Part shown: positions 35,518 through 44,568 of the stretch, in pieces | Layout of the letters: every line of letters starts with the position of its first letter | Position numbering within the stretch: the stretch's first letter is position 1 | Origin: Cyclobacteriaceae bacterium | GTDB taxonomy: Bacteria; Bacteroidota; Bacteroidia; Cytophagales; Cyclobacteriaceae | DNA length: 64,000 nucleotides | NCBI GenBank assembly: GCA_022842845.1 | Contig: JALHOT010000007.1 | Span: 1-64,000 of the forward strand | Direction of reading: 5' to 3' | Notes under the pieces: model-generated | Databases searched by the model: none | What the model saw: only the letters and a program-made list of their open reading frames with translations | What the model was told of the DNA's origin: nothing | Translations under genes and position numbers: made by a program

Positions 35518-35642
35518 CAGCAGTCTTTTTGTGGACAAGGGATAGGTTTACCTGGTTTCAGTTTCTTATTTCGTTGATTGCTGGCACAGGCAAGTGTGCA
35601 AAACACAATACATATCAATAACAGTACTTGACTTAAACGCAT
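35517..35642 (-). CDS. Small lipoprotein (41 residues) upstream of cmk
   Basis: The frame from ATG at 35642 to TGA at 35519-35517 encodes 41 residues: a hydrophobic signal ending in lipobox LACA, a basic stretch, and a C-terminus KPGKPIPCPQKDC with two cysteines. That Pro/Cys tail recurs, as I recall, in small uncharacterised Bacteroidota proteins. Stop and cmk start overlap (TGATG), and the upstream gene ends 21 bp before. The tail could bind metal or form a disulfide; function unknown. Confidence 0.75.
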   Translation of the reverse strand: MRLSQVLLLICIVFCTLACASNQRNKKLKPGKPIPCPQKDC

Positions 35643-35663
35643 CACAAACAAATATAATAAAGC

Positions 35664-36359
35664 TTACTGAGGTTGCTGTCGCTCATAACTCATTTTAAAA
35701 CCAATTTTCTGCCCTCCACCTAGCTCTGGGGTGTGTTCAAGCTTTTGATAGAGGGTGATGAACTTCACCTCCTGGTAAGGTGGAGCCATTAAATCGTTTT
35801 CGATAGCAATAGTCAGTGCCAGCTTGACCAATAGCTGCAGGTACTCACCAGAAACAGGTTGTTCAGAAATACCATTAAAGAGGTTTGTAATAGGGCCCTC
35901 ACCCTCCACAAAAAAACGATTTTCATGATTGATCATGACCCTGGCCACCAAATAACCCGGGTCGTTTACCCGATGAAATTTCAAGGAGTCAGACATGAAG
36001 TTATAAATATTCAATTGCCCAAAATAACGATTCACTTCCTTCTCTTGAATGTAAGGGTCTTGCATGATAAAATGATCAGCACCAAAAGTCACTACGTTAG
36101 TGTGCAAAACAAAAATCAACAAGTCACCGGCCAACTTCACATGGAACTCGTGTTTGCTGATATCCTGAAATTCTATGGTCACTTCATTATCGTCAGGGTT
36201 TGCTCTTTTCTTCAACTCATTTACTACATACTTGGCTTCTTCCCGCAAAAGTTGAAAAGTAGACAATAAGTGTTTGTAGGTGCGTTGCTTTGCATCCGAT
36301 TTACTTTCCAACATGCTCTTAATGAAATCAAGAGGATCTTGCTGTTCCGTTACATTCAT
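35664..36359 (-). CDS. Conserved protein of unknown function
   Basis: 231 residues, soluble, no signal peptide. The N-terminal 55 residues are helical and charged; the middle is beta-rich (EVTIEFQDISKHEFHVKL, LLIFVLHTNVVTFG); the C-terminus repeats an alpha/beta pattern. I recognise no domain. It is the first gene of a unit with the small lipoprotein and cmk. A possible link to regulation of that unit is only context. Confidence 0.75.
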   Translation of the reverse strand: MNVTEQQDPLDFIKSMLESKSDAKQRTYKHLLSTFQLLREEAKYVVNELKKRANPDDNEVTIEFQDISKHEFHVKLAGDLLIFVLHTNVVTFGADHFIMQDPYIQEKEVNRYFGQLNIYNFMSDSLKFHRVNDPGYLVARVMINHENRFFVEGEGPITNLFNGISEQPVSGEYLQLLVKLALTIAIENDLMAPPYQEVKFITLYQKLEHTPELGGGQKIGFKMSYERQQPQ

Positions 36360-36400
36360 GCTAATTTCAGGTTATGAATACGAAGTTAACCATTTAATTT

Positions 36401-36685
36401 ATGGAACAGAAAGACGAATCCACCGGCTCCGCTGAGAAGTTCTTCAAAAACTTTGGTAAAAGAGTTGATGAGTTTACGAAAGAATTAAATGAATCTGGCG
36501 GACGCTTACAAAAGGAGTTTGAAAAACGTTTTGAAGAACTTAAGGAATCTGCCGAGCGATTAAAAAAAGAAGCAGATAACAAGGAGCGTTGGAAAGAGGT
36601 AGAAGAAAGTTTGAAAAAGGCAGGGGAAGAATTGAATAAAGCAGTGAAGGCAGCTTTTAGTAAAAAAGAAGATAAAAGTAGTTGA
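36401..36685 (+). CDS. Small charged coiled-coil protein
   Basis: 94 residues, almost wholly Lys, Glu and Ala with heptad spacing from residue 12 to 88 (FGKRVDEFTKELNESGGRL and so on). No signal peptide, membrane helix or catalytic motif. It resembles apolipoprotein-like or LEA-like amphipathic helix proteins of bacteria. A divergent promoter region of 41 bp separates it from the unknown protein at 36359. Confidence 0.7.
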   Translation: MEQKDESTGSAEKFFKNFGKRVDEFTKELNESGGRLQKEFEKRFEELKESAERLKKEADNKERWKEVEESLKKAGEELNKAVKAAFSKKEDKSS

Positions 36686-36694
36686 TAGTTGGTC

Positions 36695-36733
36695 GTTGTT
36701 GATTATTAGTCTATTTCACTAATAACCAACAAC
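36695..36733. terminator. Hairpin between convergent genes
   Basis: A 16-bp stem (36695-36710 with 36718-36733, one mismatch) around loop CTATTTC stands between the coiled-coil gene and the MATE gene. Its arms are built of repeated GTTGTTG/ATTAGT words. It may work as a bidirectional terminator. Confidence 0.5.
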
Positions 36734-36752
36734 GAAAACTAATAACGATTAA

Positions 36753-38159
36753 CTAAATTTTCACCAGCTTCCACTTACCTCTTTTAAAAATCAGAATAGC
36801 TACAATAGCAATGGCTGACTCCGCAATAGATATAGCCGCGTAGACCCCTGTGGGACCGAATCCCCAGACCATGGCCAACAAATAGGCCAAGGGTATTTGA
36901 AACATCCAGAAGCCAAAGAAATTCAGAATGGTTGGGGTGCGTGTATCACCTGCTCCGTTAAAAGCCTGACTCATGACCATACCATACGCATAGAAAATAT
37001 AGCCAAGGGAAACTATTTGCAAACAGTTGATCCCATTGTTCAACACCGCTACATCGGTAGTGAAGAAACCAAGGATTGGTCTTGCCATTGAAAAGAATAT
37101 GATGGTTACAACCCCCAGAAATATCATATTAAAGAAGGCTGTTCTCCATACTGATTGCTCGGCACGATCAGGCTGTTGCGCTCCGAGGTTTTGCCCTACT
37201 AAAGTGGCAGCTGCATTCGCCATGCCCCAGGCCGGTAAAATAGCAAACACAATGACGCGGATAGCCAGTGTATAGCCAGCCAATGCACTGCTGCCGAAAT
37301 TAGAAACAATGCGCACTAAAAAAATCCAACTGGCTGAGGCAATCACGAATTGAGCGGTGCCTCCTGCCGAAACTTTGATGAGACTCCAAACTATATCCCA
37401 TCTGATTTTCAGGTTTTGTGCATGCAGTTTAACAAGCCCCTTACCTTTTAGTAAATGGTAAACTTGATACATCACCCCAATGCCACGGCCAATATTAGTA
37501 GCAATCGCAGCCCCCTCTACACCAAAAGCAGGCACTGGACCCCACCCGAAGATAAATAGTGGATCTAGCAGTATGTTAAGTCCGTTAGCCAGCATCAGTG
37601 AACGCATGGCAATAGAGGCATCTCCCGCTCCTCTGAAAATGGCGTTGATGAGGAATAGCAGCATGATGGTAACATTACCGCTGAGCATCCACTTTGTATA
37701 ATTGGAACCTTTACGTATCACATCTTCATCTGCGCCCATCAAGCGTAATAAATCAGTTGAATAAATGGCCCCCACAATGCTAATCACAATAGAAAGCAAA
37801 AGCCCCACAAAGAGCGCCTGCACAGCTGCTACTTCTGCCGCCATCACATCTTTTTCGCCAACCCTTCTGGCTACCATGGCTGTAGCCCCCATGCTTAAAC
37901 CAATGGCAATAGAATAAATAATAGTCAGCATGGACTCCGTAAGCCCAATTGTGGCAATAGCATTATTATCATGCAATTGGCTAACAAAGAAAACATCTAC
38001 AATAGCAAAAAGGGCTTCCATACCCATTTCTACAATCATAGGCACAGATAATAAGAAGATGGCGCGATCGATGCTGCCAGTAGTAAAGCTTTGCTCAGAG
38101 CCCAATAGGGCTTCTTTCAATAGCTTAAAGTATGATTTGATTTTAAGTATAGGTGCCAT
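36753..38159 (-). CDS. MATE-family multidrug/drug exporter
   Basis: About 468 residues from the ATG at 38159. Twelve membrane segments; the first, after GSIDRAIFLLSVPMIVEMGMEALFAIVDVFFVS, is typical of NorM/DinF-like MATE proteins. They export cationic drugs in exchange for Na+ or H+. The substrate cannot be told. An earlier start at 38201 adds a non-conserved hydrophobic tail. Confidence 0.93.
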   Translation of the reverse strand: MAPILKIKSYFKLLKEALLGSEQSFTTGSIDRAIFLLSVPMIVEMGMEALFAIVDVFFVSQLHDNNAIATIGLTESMLTIIYSIAIGLSMGATAMVARRVGEKDVMAAEVAAVQALFVGLLLSIVISIVGAIYSTDLLRLMGADEDVIRKGSNYTKWMLSGNVTIMLLFLINAIFRGAGDASIAMRSLMLANGLNILLDPLFIFGWGPVPAFGVEGAAIATNIGRGIGVMYQVYHLLKGKGLVKLHAQNLKIRWDIVWSLIKVSAGGTAQFVIASASWIFLVRIVSNFGSSALAGYTLAIRVIVFAILPAWGMANAAATLVGQNLGAQQPDRAEQSVWRTAFFNMIFLGVVTIIFFSMARPILGFFTTDVAVLNNGINCLQIVSLGYIFYAYGMVMSQAFNGAGDTRTPTILNFFGFWMFQIPLAYLLAMVWGFGPTGVYAAISIAESAIAIVAILIFKRGKWKLVKI

Positions 38160-38360
38160 GCAAGAAGTGTTGAATGCGAAATAGAGAAGAAAGAATGACA
38201 TTGACTGTCAAATAGGTTGGGCGTACCAAACCGCGTATCAGCACTTCATGGGCTTTGTAATTTGAGCGTAGAGGTAAATTACGCGAAAAAAGAAAAAAGG
38301 TTGGTAAAGGCAGTAAAATAAGTCTTGGGATTGATTCAAAGCAGGGTCTTGTGCATAAAA

Positions 38361-38384
38361 AAGGCTGCCATTTGCATGGCAGCC
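38361..38384 (-). terminator. Terminator of the lipoprotein/barrel operon
   Basis: GGCTGCCAT (38363-38371), loop TTGC, ATGGCAGCC (38376-38384), followed on the minus strand by a TTTTTTAT run. It is 35 bp behind the surface lipoprotein gene. The remaining 38160-38357 holds the MATE promoter region and no gene. Confidence 0.8.
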
Positions 38385-38419
38385 CTTCCTTGAAAAAACC
38401 TAAAATTTTTCTTTTGATA

Positions 38420-40705
38420 TTAGTTTACCTGTACAGTTCTAAAACCTGTACCGTATCTGATATCAAAAATGTACTCCTTGCCAGATTGTAAAGTCGGCAA
38501 GTTACCCGAAAGGTTTGAGCCTGAGTCGGCATTTTTGCGGTTTAGGTTCTGCAAATAGTCGGCACCACCGAATAATATAGAAGTTCCATTCCAAGAATAT
38601 ATGCCCGTGTTAGCATTGAAGGCATGCGCGTTCAATACTTGTGCACCTGTACCTGGAGCACCTGCTATTGTTGGCGAAATAGTGAACTGCCACGGTGTAT
38701 TGTAATTGGCACCTGTATTAAAGATGTTTACCCCTGTTACTGCACCTAAACTATTGATATTGACACTTCCTGTTGCTGTAACAGGTACGTTGTCAACTAC
38801 GATAAGCTCAGGAGCTACAGACCAAGAATTACTAGTTCTTAAAACTGTACCAGGGTTTCTATTCACAATCTGACCTGCATTAACAGTAACTAAATTAAGA
38901 ATTGAATTATTGAAACTTTCGATAGCACCTACGCCACCTGAAGGGGCTAAATCAAAGGGGAAAGTATTATCAAAACTTCCTGATACCGCTGTAGCAGGGA
39001 ATCTTAAATACATTTGAGAAGGTACTACAGGGTAAGGTGTAGTATTGCCACTGTTGTCAAATGATGCATTCCACTGCACTGGGAAATCAACTACCTGAAT
39101 AGTTGCCTGATTGGTCGACCCACCACCTGTAATAGTAAAGGTAGGTGCAGCAGTGAAATTAACACCACCATTGTTAATAACTACTCTGTCTAAAGCAGTA
39201 GAAACCACACCAGTGATGGCACCACCAGTACCATTGCCCGAAAGTGTAACAGTAAAGGATGAAACATCTGCAATGTTTAAACTAGGATTGTTAACACCAA
39301 AATTAAATTGATTTGCAAAAAGTGCAGGATCAATAGTGGTGGGCAGCGGTCCTGCCGTCTGAAATACTGTATAGTTTCCAAGTGGAGTTACCACGAAGCC
39401 TGGAGCAGGCCCAACTTTATTAAGCGTAACTGTGAAATTCGAGTAGTTAGTTCCGACAGAGGTAACAGTAATAGCACTTACTGCTGCTCGCAACGTTGCT
39501 TCTGCAGTAGCCAAATTAGCAGGGGTACCTACTGCAACCTGAGGAGTACTGGTGTAACCACTTCCGCGGCTAGATATTTTATAAGTAATACCACCAATGT
39601 TTTGATTGGTTGTATTTGAAATTGTTCCTGTTCCTAAAGAACGAGGCTGTGCAGTGTAGGTAAATCTAAAACCTCTTCCTGCTGCTGGTGGTGCAGGGGC
39701 AACAATTTTTGCACCAGCTACAGTAACAGTTGATGAAGTGCCTCCGGCATTTGCTCCCCATTTAGTTACGATATTCCTGTATTCAGGGCCCGTAGGGATG
39801 GTTCTAACTGTACCGCTACCATCATCAATACCATTGATGGCCAATCGTTGTGGACCTTCTAATTCAGGAATGATCAAGCGTAAATTAGAGTAACCATTTG
39901 TGCTGGCTGGTAAACGCATGGTATAGGCACCTGTAGTATTATTTACCACAGCTCTTCCTAAACCAGGTGCATCAAATTGATAATTGGTCACAGAAACAGT
40001 ACCGCTTGGGCTACCAAAATTGATTAGAAAACTCAAGTCTGCTACGATTGTAACATTTTGTGGTATCTCAGGCGTAAGATTAGTCAAATCGCTTTCGAAG
40101 TTTACCACCCCTTTAACAGTAGCCGTTTTGGCAGAGGAAGCATCTGTAGAGAACATAGGGAAAGTCAAACTTTCAAAACGCTTAATCGGAGGTAAGTAAG
40201 TCGTTTTTGTATTACCGTTTACCGTTGTTTGTACAGTTATCGGGGCTCCGGGTGTTCCAAAGTTAACTTGAGCCGTTGCCGTTGCATAACCTGCTTTACT
40301 TAACAAAATTGAGTGACGACCTATTGGAAGTCTGTCAAATACTGCATTTCCATCAGCACCTGTTGTAGCCGAAAGAGTTACTTGTGAACGTCCATTCGTG
40401 CCAACTGCTTCAGGTTCTCCACCTGTAAAAGTTACCGTTACACCTGAAACCGGAGCTCCGTCTTCTCTTACAAGAATGGTAGTAGCTAATAAGTCTCCGG
40501 CAGCATTAAGAGAAGCTATATAAGCCTCTGCTTGTTCTTGGTTTAAACTTGCTAAATAGGCTGAGTCTCTCTTTGCCTTTTGAATAGCAAGTTCATTTTG
40601 CTGTTTGAGGAAATCTTCCTCAGAGAAATCGTCTTGGCAGGCAACCAGCACTAGTGTGCTGATAAGGGCCATAAAGCCGAAAAGTTTTAGTCTTTTAAGA
40701 ATCAT
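38420..40705 (-). CDS. Large surface lipoprotein with CarboxypepD_reg-like domain and beta repeats
   Basis: 761 residues. The lipobox LVAC gives lipidation at Cys23, followed by the acidic QDDFSEED that suits surface export in Bacteroidota. A helical stretch (27-70) leads to a carboxypeptidase-regulatory-like beta domain at about 77-150 (GAPVSGVTVTF, AGYATATAQVNF). The rest is Thr/Gly/Asn-rich and contains at least three degenerate units of the form G-x-x-Y-x-x-x-P-x-(beta strand)-G (GSGYTSTPQVAVG, GGVNFTAAPTFTITG, GANYNTPWQFTISP). It is likely a surface adhesin or binding protein. It follows the barrel gene by 32 bp. Confidence 0.82.
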   Translation of the reverse strand: MILKRLKLFGFMALISTLVLVACQDDFSEEDFLKQQNELAIQKAKRDSAYLASLNQEQAEAYIASLNAAGDLLATTILVREDGAPVSGVTVTFTGGEPEAVGTNGRSQVTLSATTGADGNAVFDRLPIGRHSILLSKAGYATATAQVNFGTPGAPITVQTTVNGNTKTTYLPPIKRFESLTFPMFSTDASSAKTATVKGVVNFESDLTNLTPEIPQNVTIVADLSFLINFGSPSGTVSVTNYQFDAPGLGRAVVNNTTGAYTMRLPASTNGYSNLRLIIPELEGPQRLAINGIDDGSGTVRTIPTGPEYRNIVTKWGANAGGTSSTVTVAGAKIVAPAPPAAGRGFRFTYTAQPRSLGTGTISNTTNQNIGGITYKISSRGSGYTSTPQVAVGTPANLATAEATLRAAVSAITVTSVGTNYSNFTVTLNKVGPAPGFVVTPLGNYTVFQTAGPLPTTIDPALFANQFNFGVNNPSLNIADVSSFTVTLSGNGTGGAITGVVSTALDRVVINNGGVNFTAAPTFTITGGGSTNQATIQVVDFPVQWNASFDNSGNTTPYPVVPSQMYLRFPATAVSGSFDNTFPFDLAPSGGVGAIESFNNSILNLVTVNAGQIVNRNPGTVLRTSNSWSVAPELIVVDNVPVTATGSVNINSLGAVTGVNIFNTGANYNTPWQFTISPTIAGAPGTGAQVLNAHAFNANTGIYSWNGTSILFGGADYLQNLNRKNADSGSNLSGNLPTLQSGKEYIFDIRYGTGFRTVQVN

Positions 40706-40737
40706 AGTTTATTGGTTTAAATTAAAATTGTTACTCT

Positions 40738-41469
40738 TTAAAAATTAAAAATTGTCATACCAAAATTGATACTCAGCGTTGAAGGATAAAGATCTCCTTC
40801 TTGACCAATGGTACCCGGCAAACCATCTTGGGCAGGTACACCAAAGCGGAAGTTGTTTATTTGGTTAAAGGCTCCGCGGTACCTAACTTCTAGCGTACAT
40901 GTGTGCTCACCGGCTTTCATATCAATGGCAAAACCTGCAATAAAGCCCCACATATTTTGCTTGTAATTAGAGGCTACGTTTTCACGCTCATCAGAAATCA
41001 TGATCTGCTGTGTGGCGCCCTCGTTAAAATAGTAGGTCTTTTCATGGGTTTCCATGGCCCCTAAGTTTAAGCCATAACCAACCCCTAAGACTAGGCGTGG
41101 CGAAATAACTTCATCTGAAAATGAAGGATGAGACAACTCTACCAGTACAGGGATTTCCAGATTATGAAGATTTACAAATCGGTTTGTGTAGGAAATGCCG
41201 CTTATTGTTCCGCCTACTTGAGAATAATCTCTCCAGTAATCCTGGCGAGCCCCTCCTTGTTGATTATAGAGCAGTTCAGCCCTAACGCCAAGAAAGTCCA
41301 TCACTTGATATTTACCAAATGCACCACCGGTGAAGCCGAAGACAGTGCCCGGCTGGCTAAATTGATTAATGTTCGCCCCTACTTTTGCGCCCACCATAAT
41401 TTGTGCTTGTGCTCCGAGCGATAGTGCAAAGCAAAGGGCTATCAAAGAAACAGGTCTTTTTATTTTCAT
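40738..41469 (-). CDS. Outer-membrane beta-barrel protein (PorT-like)
   Basis: About 243 residues from the ATG at 41469, the start of a signal peptide ending GAQAQ; an upstream TTG is less likely. The mature part (IMVGAKVGANINQFSQ..., alternating strands, final LSINFGMTIFNF ending in Phe) fits an eight-stranded barrel of the outer-membrane beta-barrel/PorT group. Upstream in one unit with the large lipoprotein; the pair may work together at the surface. Confidence 0.85.
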   Translation of the reverse strand: MKIKRPVSLIALCFALSLGAQAQIMVGAKVGANINQFSQPGTVFGFTGGAFGKYQVMDFLGVRAELLYNQQGGARQDYWRDYSQVGGTISGISYTNRFVNLHNLEIPVLVELSHPSFSDEVISPRLVLGVGYGLNLGAMETHEKTYYFNEGATQQIMISDERENVASNYKQNMWGFIAGFAIDMKAGEHTCTLEVRYRGAFNQINNFRFGVPAQDGLPGTIGQEGDLYPSTLSINFGMTIFNF

Positions 41470-42207
41470 AGAACAGGGTTTAGTTTTCAATTATTTTAAA
41501 AAAACGTTGTAAAAGGTACATCGTTGATAGACATTAAGATTATACCAATTGATATTAATTTACCGTTAAGTGCACTCGTTAACTTGGGGAGGGGGTAATT
41601 CCAAACTATCAGACAATACAAAAATCTAAGAAATCGAGGAAATTAGCCAACTTTATCGATTGCGGAACGAAAGTAGCGAAATATTGCATGCCAATCAATT
41701 CTGTAAATAAAAATAAAAACATGCCTTAAGTAAGCTTTTATTTAGATGTGTGATTTTCAATTAGTTAATATTATTAAGCCCATCTCAGTAATTTAAAATT
41801 AGGTAAAAATACCTAAGGCATAAACGTATCTTCACCTAATAGGTTTTACTGTAATAAAAAAGCGTTGTAACACTTATTAATGTATTGCATTCTTAAAATA
41901 CACTAGCTATCCGTTGATAGTTTACGAATAAAATATAAGGCATACCTAGATTACGGTATTGAGCAGCCTTTTAAAAAAGATGCATGGGCAAATAAAACCT
42001 GCTTACCAAACATTCAAATTGCTTTTAGCTTAACAAACACCTTATTACTATTCTTTTTAGTGAAGCTGTTATGTTCCAACCACCATGTTTTTAAGCGATC
42101 TCTGCACCAACGATTAACGAAGGTTTGACATTTGATTTAGTGCAAATAGTAACTTGACAAGTTCAATCTTGAACTAATGAATTATGTGAGCCTTTTAGAC
42201 TGGCAGC
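41470..42207. other. AT-rich gap without recognisable gene
   Basis: About 740 bp between the barrel gene start and the LytTR regulator end. All frames are closed at short intervals, and no tRNA, strong hairpin with T-run or recognisable RNA was found. It must hold the promoter of the barrel/lipoprotein unit. Related words AACGTTGTAAAAGG (near 41500) and AGCGTTGTAACAC (near 41860) occur, too weak to call a repeat. Confidence 0.5.
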
Positions 42208-42906
42208 TTACTTTCCCCCCAACACATTTAGAGCATTTTGCTTGAAGGCTCTTCCAAAAGGCAATGATTTGCCTCCTATACTAACACCCTCGAGTGATAG
42301 CGTTTGAACGCAATTGGAATTTACAACAAAAGATCTGTGGATGCGTACAAAATCCGGTGATGCTAATCGCTTTTCTAAACTGCTTATTGTTTCCCGTGTA
42401 ATTATTGTTTTGTCTTTCAACACAATCTTAACATAGTTGTCCAGACTTTCTACATACAAAATTGTTGACCTCGCCACTTTATGTTGTACCCTATCGGCCC
42501 GAATAAAAATGGTGTCTTCACTTTCATTCGTAATGCTCGACCTTTTTTTCGGAAAACGCTCATAATATTTATCTACTGCCTTCAGGAATCTTTCTTGCGA
42601 AATTGGCTTAACTAAATAATCTACTGCGTCTACATCAAAAGCTTCAGGTGCATAATCTCGGTAAGCAGTTGTAAAAATAACCGCTGGCCTTATTTGCAAA
42701 GCATGAAGCAACTGCAAACCATTTAATTGGGGCATCTGAATATCTAAGAAAACTAAATTGATCTTCTCCTCCCTAAGTTTTGCTCTCGCCTCCATGGCAG
42801 TTGCGCATGCTGCTACCAGCGTCAGATCCTGGCAACTTTCAACATAGCTGATCAACAGTCTTCTAGCCAGTGGTTCATCATCAACAATAAGACAACGAAT
42901 ACTCAT
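42208..42906 (-). CDS. LytTR-type response regulator
   Basis: 232 residues. REC domain 1-120 with phospho-acceptor Asp55 (LVFLDIQMPQLNG) and a LytTR DNA-binding domain at about 130-230 (FIRADRVQHKV... FVRIHRSFVVN). Its start overlaps the kinase stop by 4 bp, so kinase and regulator are a coupled pair. No target is evident; the surface genes at 38-41 kb are nearest. Confidence 0.94.
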   Translation of the reverse strand: MSIRCLIVDDEPLARRLLISYVESCQDLTLVAACATAMEARAKLREEKINLVFLDIQMPQLNGLQLLHALQIRPAVIFTTAYRDYAPEAFDVDAVDYLVKPISQERFLKAVDKYYERFPKKRSSITNESEDTIFIRADRVQHKVARSTILYVESLDNYVKIVLKDKTIITRETISSLEKRLASPDFVRIHRSFVVNSNCVQTLSLEGVSIGGKSLPFGRAFKQNALNVLGGK

Positions 42907-43949
42907 ATCTCTTTGTAAAGTTGAAGTTTGACATCAAAACGAGTAGGTAATTCGCTGTGTACAACAAGTGCAAATTTATCTCCGTAAAGCAGTTGCCATT
43001 GGTTTCTCAAATTATGTAAGCCAATACCTCTACCTGGTTGTACCTCTCCTATATTACTATTCGAGATTAACAGGTTAAGGGTGGCGGGTGTACTCACTAT
43101 TTTTACACTTATCCAAGATTGGTCCACCATGGGCATTACGCCATGTTTAAAAGCGTTCTCCAATAAAGTGAGTAATGTCATGGGTGGTAGCGACCAGTGG
43201 CTCATGTCTCCTTCATTAGTAATCGATACTTGTACCCTGTCTTCATAACGCAATAATTCTAAATGAATGTAATTATTCATTTGCTCAACTTCCTTTTGTA
43301 AAGGCACAAAACTGGTCTTACCCGAGTGTAGGACATAATCTAAGATTTCGCTTAATGCTAAGATGGCTTTAGGGGTTTTATCAGATTTTTGAGTTGCCAG
43401 ATAATAAAGGTTATTCAGCGTGTTGAACAAAAAATGAGGATTAAGCTGACTCTTTAAGAAACGCAATTCCGCTTCTACTTTTTCTTTCATTAAAGCCTGG
43501 TAATTGTCGCGCGATTTTCGCCAATAACCCAAGAGCCTTATCGCCCCTGCTAAAAAAACTACCATCAATAATGCAGATAGCAAAAAGAAAATATCCGTAG
43601 ATGCAGGATTCATATTTCTTATGTGCGAATCGGCTAACACAATAAACAAAAGAATAACGATAAGCATCTCCATGAAGAGCGATGCAAGGATGGTATACAG
43701 AAAATAAGTGATAAACTTTACAAACCTCTCCTTCATTAAATAATCTGGAATAAGTCTGTAATTCAAAAAGTAAGTGGTTGCCATCGTGACCGGAATCAGC
43801 AACAATACAAGAATGCATGTTTGAATATAGTTCTCACTCTGTTTGCCTAGAAAGAATACGTATACGACAACAATAGAAAACCAAAAAACGGTATGCAGCA
43901 CCCAACGCTGTGATAAAATTCTGTCAAGTAAAGCTTCGACCTTGTTCAT
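42903..43949 (-). CDS. LytS/YehU-like membrane histidine kinase
   Basis: 348 residues. Four membrane segments (about 18-35, 45-65, 78-107, 120-142) with no large sensor domain are followed by a short coiled coil and the His_kinase domain with phospho-acceptor His172 in LNPHFLFNTLNNLYYLA. The ATPase has ENAFKHG and GIGLHNLRNQ. The stimulus is presumably in or at the membrane. Confidence 0.94.
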   Translation of the reverse strand: MNKVEALLDRILSQRWVLHTVFWFSIVVVYVFFLGKQSENYIQTCILVLLLIPVTMATTYFLNYRLIPDYLMKERFVKFITYFLYTILASLFMEMLIVILLFIVLADSHIRNMNPASTDIFFLLSALLMVVFLAGAIRLLGYWRKSRDNYQALMKEKVEAELRFLKSQLNPHFLFNTLNNLYYLATQKSDKTPKAILALSEILDYVLHSGKTSFVPLQKEVEQMNNYIHLELLRYEDRVQVSITNEGDMSHWSLPPMTLLTLLENAFKHGVMPMVDQSWISVKIVSTPATLNLLISNSNIGEVQPGRGIGLHNLRNQWQLLYGDKFALVVHSELPTRFDVKLQLYKEI

Positions 43950-44146
43950 CTAAGGCATAGATAAAGATTTTTCTGCAAAGATGTTTGCTGCTGGGCTTTT
44001 CGACAGATTTGGCAGGCCTTTCGACAAAAGGAAAGACACATCAGTAGAATAGAATGTGTAATGCGTTACTCACCACAAAACTGTTTTTAAGCGCAATGAT
44101 TCAATTAAACTTGTTCAATCAAAATCTTTAACTAAATTTTATACTT

Positions 44147-44515
44147 ATGAATCTTTCAGATCTTTACGTTGCCGGTGGTTTGGAGTACATGCATGTAATG
44201 ACCTTCATACTCTTGCTCAACATGGCACTTATTATTTATGTTGCCTTTTTTAATGCACAGAAAAAAGTCATTCACGATAAGTGGATTGAAACCATTAAAC
44301 AGTTGGGTGGCTTTGCATTGGCATGGGGAGCGTTCAGCACACTGATTGGACTGTTCCAAGCTTTTGATTCTCTTGAAGCTAGTAAAGAAGTTTTACCTTT
44401 TCAGGTTATTATGGGTGGCTTAAAGGTGGCTTTGATTACGGTGCTTTATGGATTTTGTGTATTTCACTTTTCCATTTTTGCCGTCATCATACTTCGGCTT
44501 ACCCGAAAAGATTAA
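44147..44515 (+). CDS. MotA/TolQ/ExbB-like membrane protein
   Basis: 122 residues with three membrane helices (about 18-37, 50-68, 88-116). The GGFALAWGAFSTLIGLFQAF and GGLKVALITVLYGFCVF segments match the core of the MotA/TolQ/ExbB channel family in the short form seen in Bacteroidota. No ExbD/TolR or TonB partner is adjacent. Its role alone is unclear. Confidence 0.75.
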   Translation: MNLSDLYVAGGLEYMHVMTFILLLNMALIIYVAFFNAQKKVIHDKWIETIKQLGGFALAWGAFSTLIGLFQAFDSLEASKEVLPFQVIMGGLKVALITVLYGFCVFHFSIFAVIILRLTRKD

Positions 44516-44519
44516 AATA

Positions 44520-44547
44520 AAAAGGGGAGTCAATTGACTCCCCTTTT
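44520..44547. terminator. Bidirectional terminator between ExbB-like gene and tsf
   Basis: AAAAGGGGAGTCA and its exact complement meet at AT (44533-44534), giving a 28-bp near-perfect palindrome with A and T runs on either side. It is placed between the convergent ends. Confidence 0.85.
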
Positions 44548-44568
44548 ACATATGCTTGCTTTGATGGA

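Noticed and set aside
36695-36733. Considered as a CRISPR or IS terminal repeat
   Set aside because: Only one hairpin of short words, without regular spacers or a transposase gene; no CRISPR array was found anywhere in the window.
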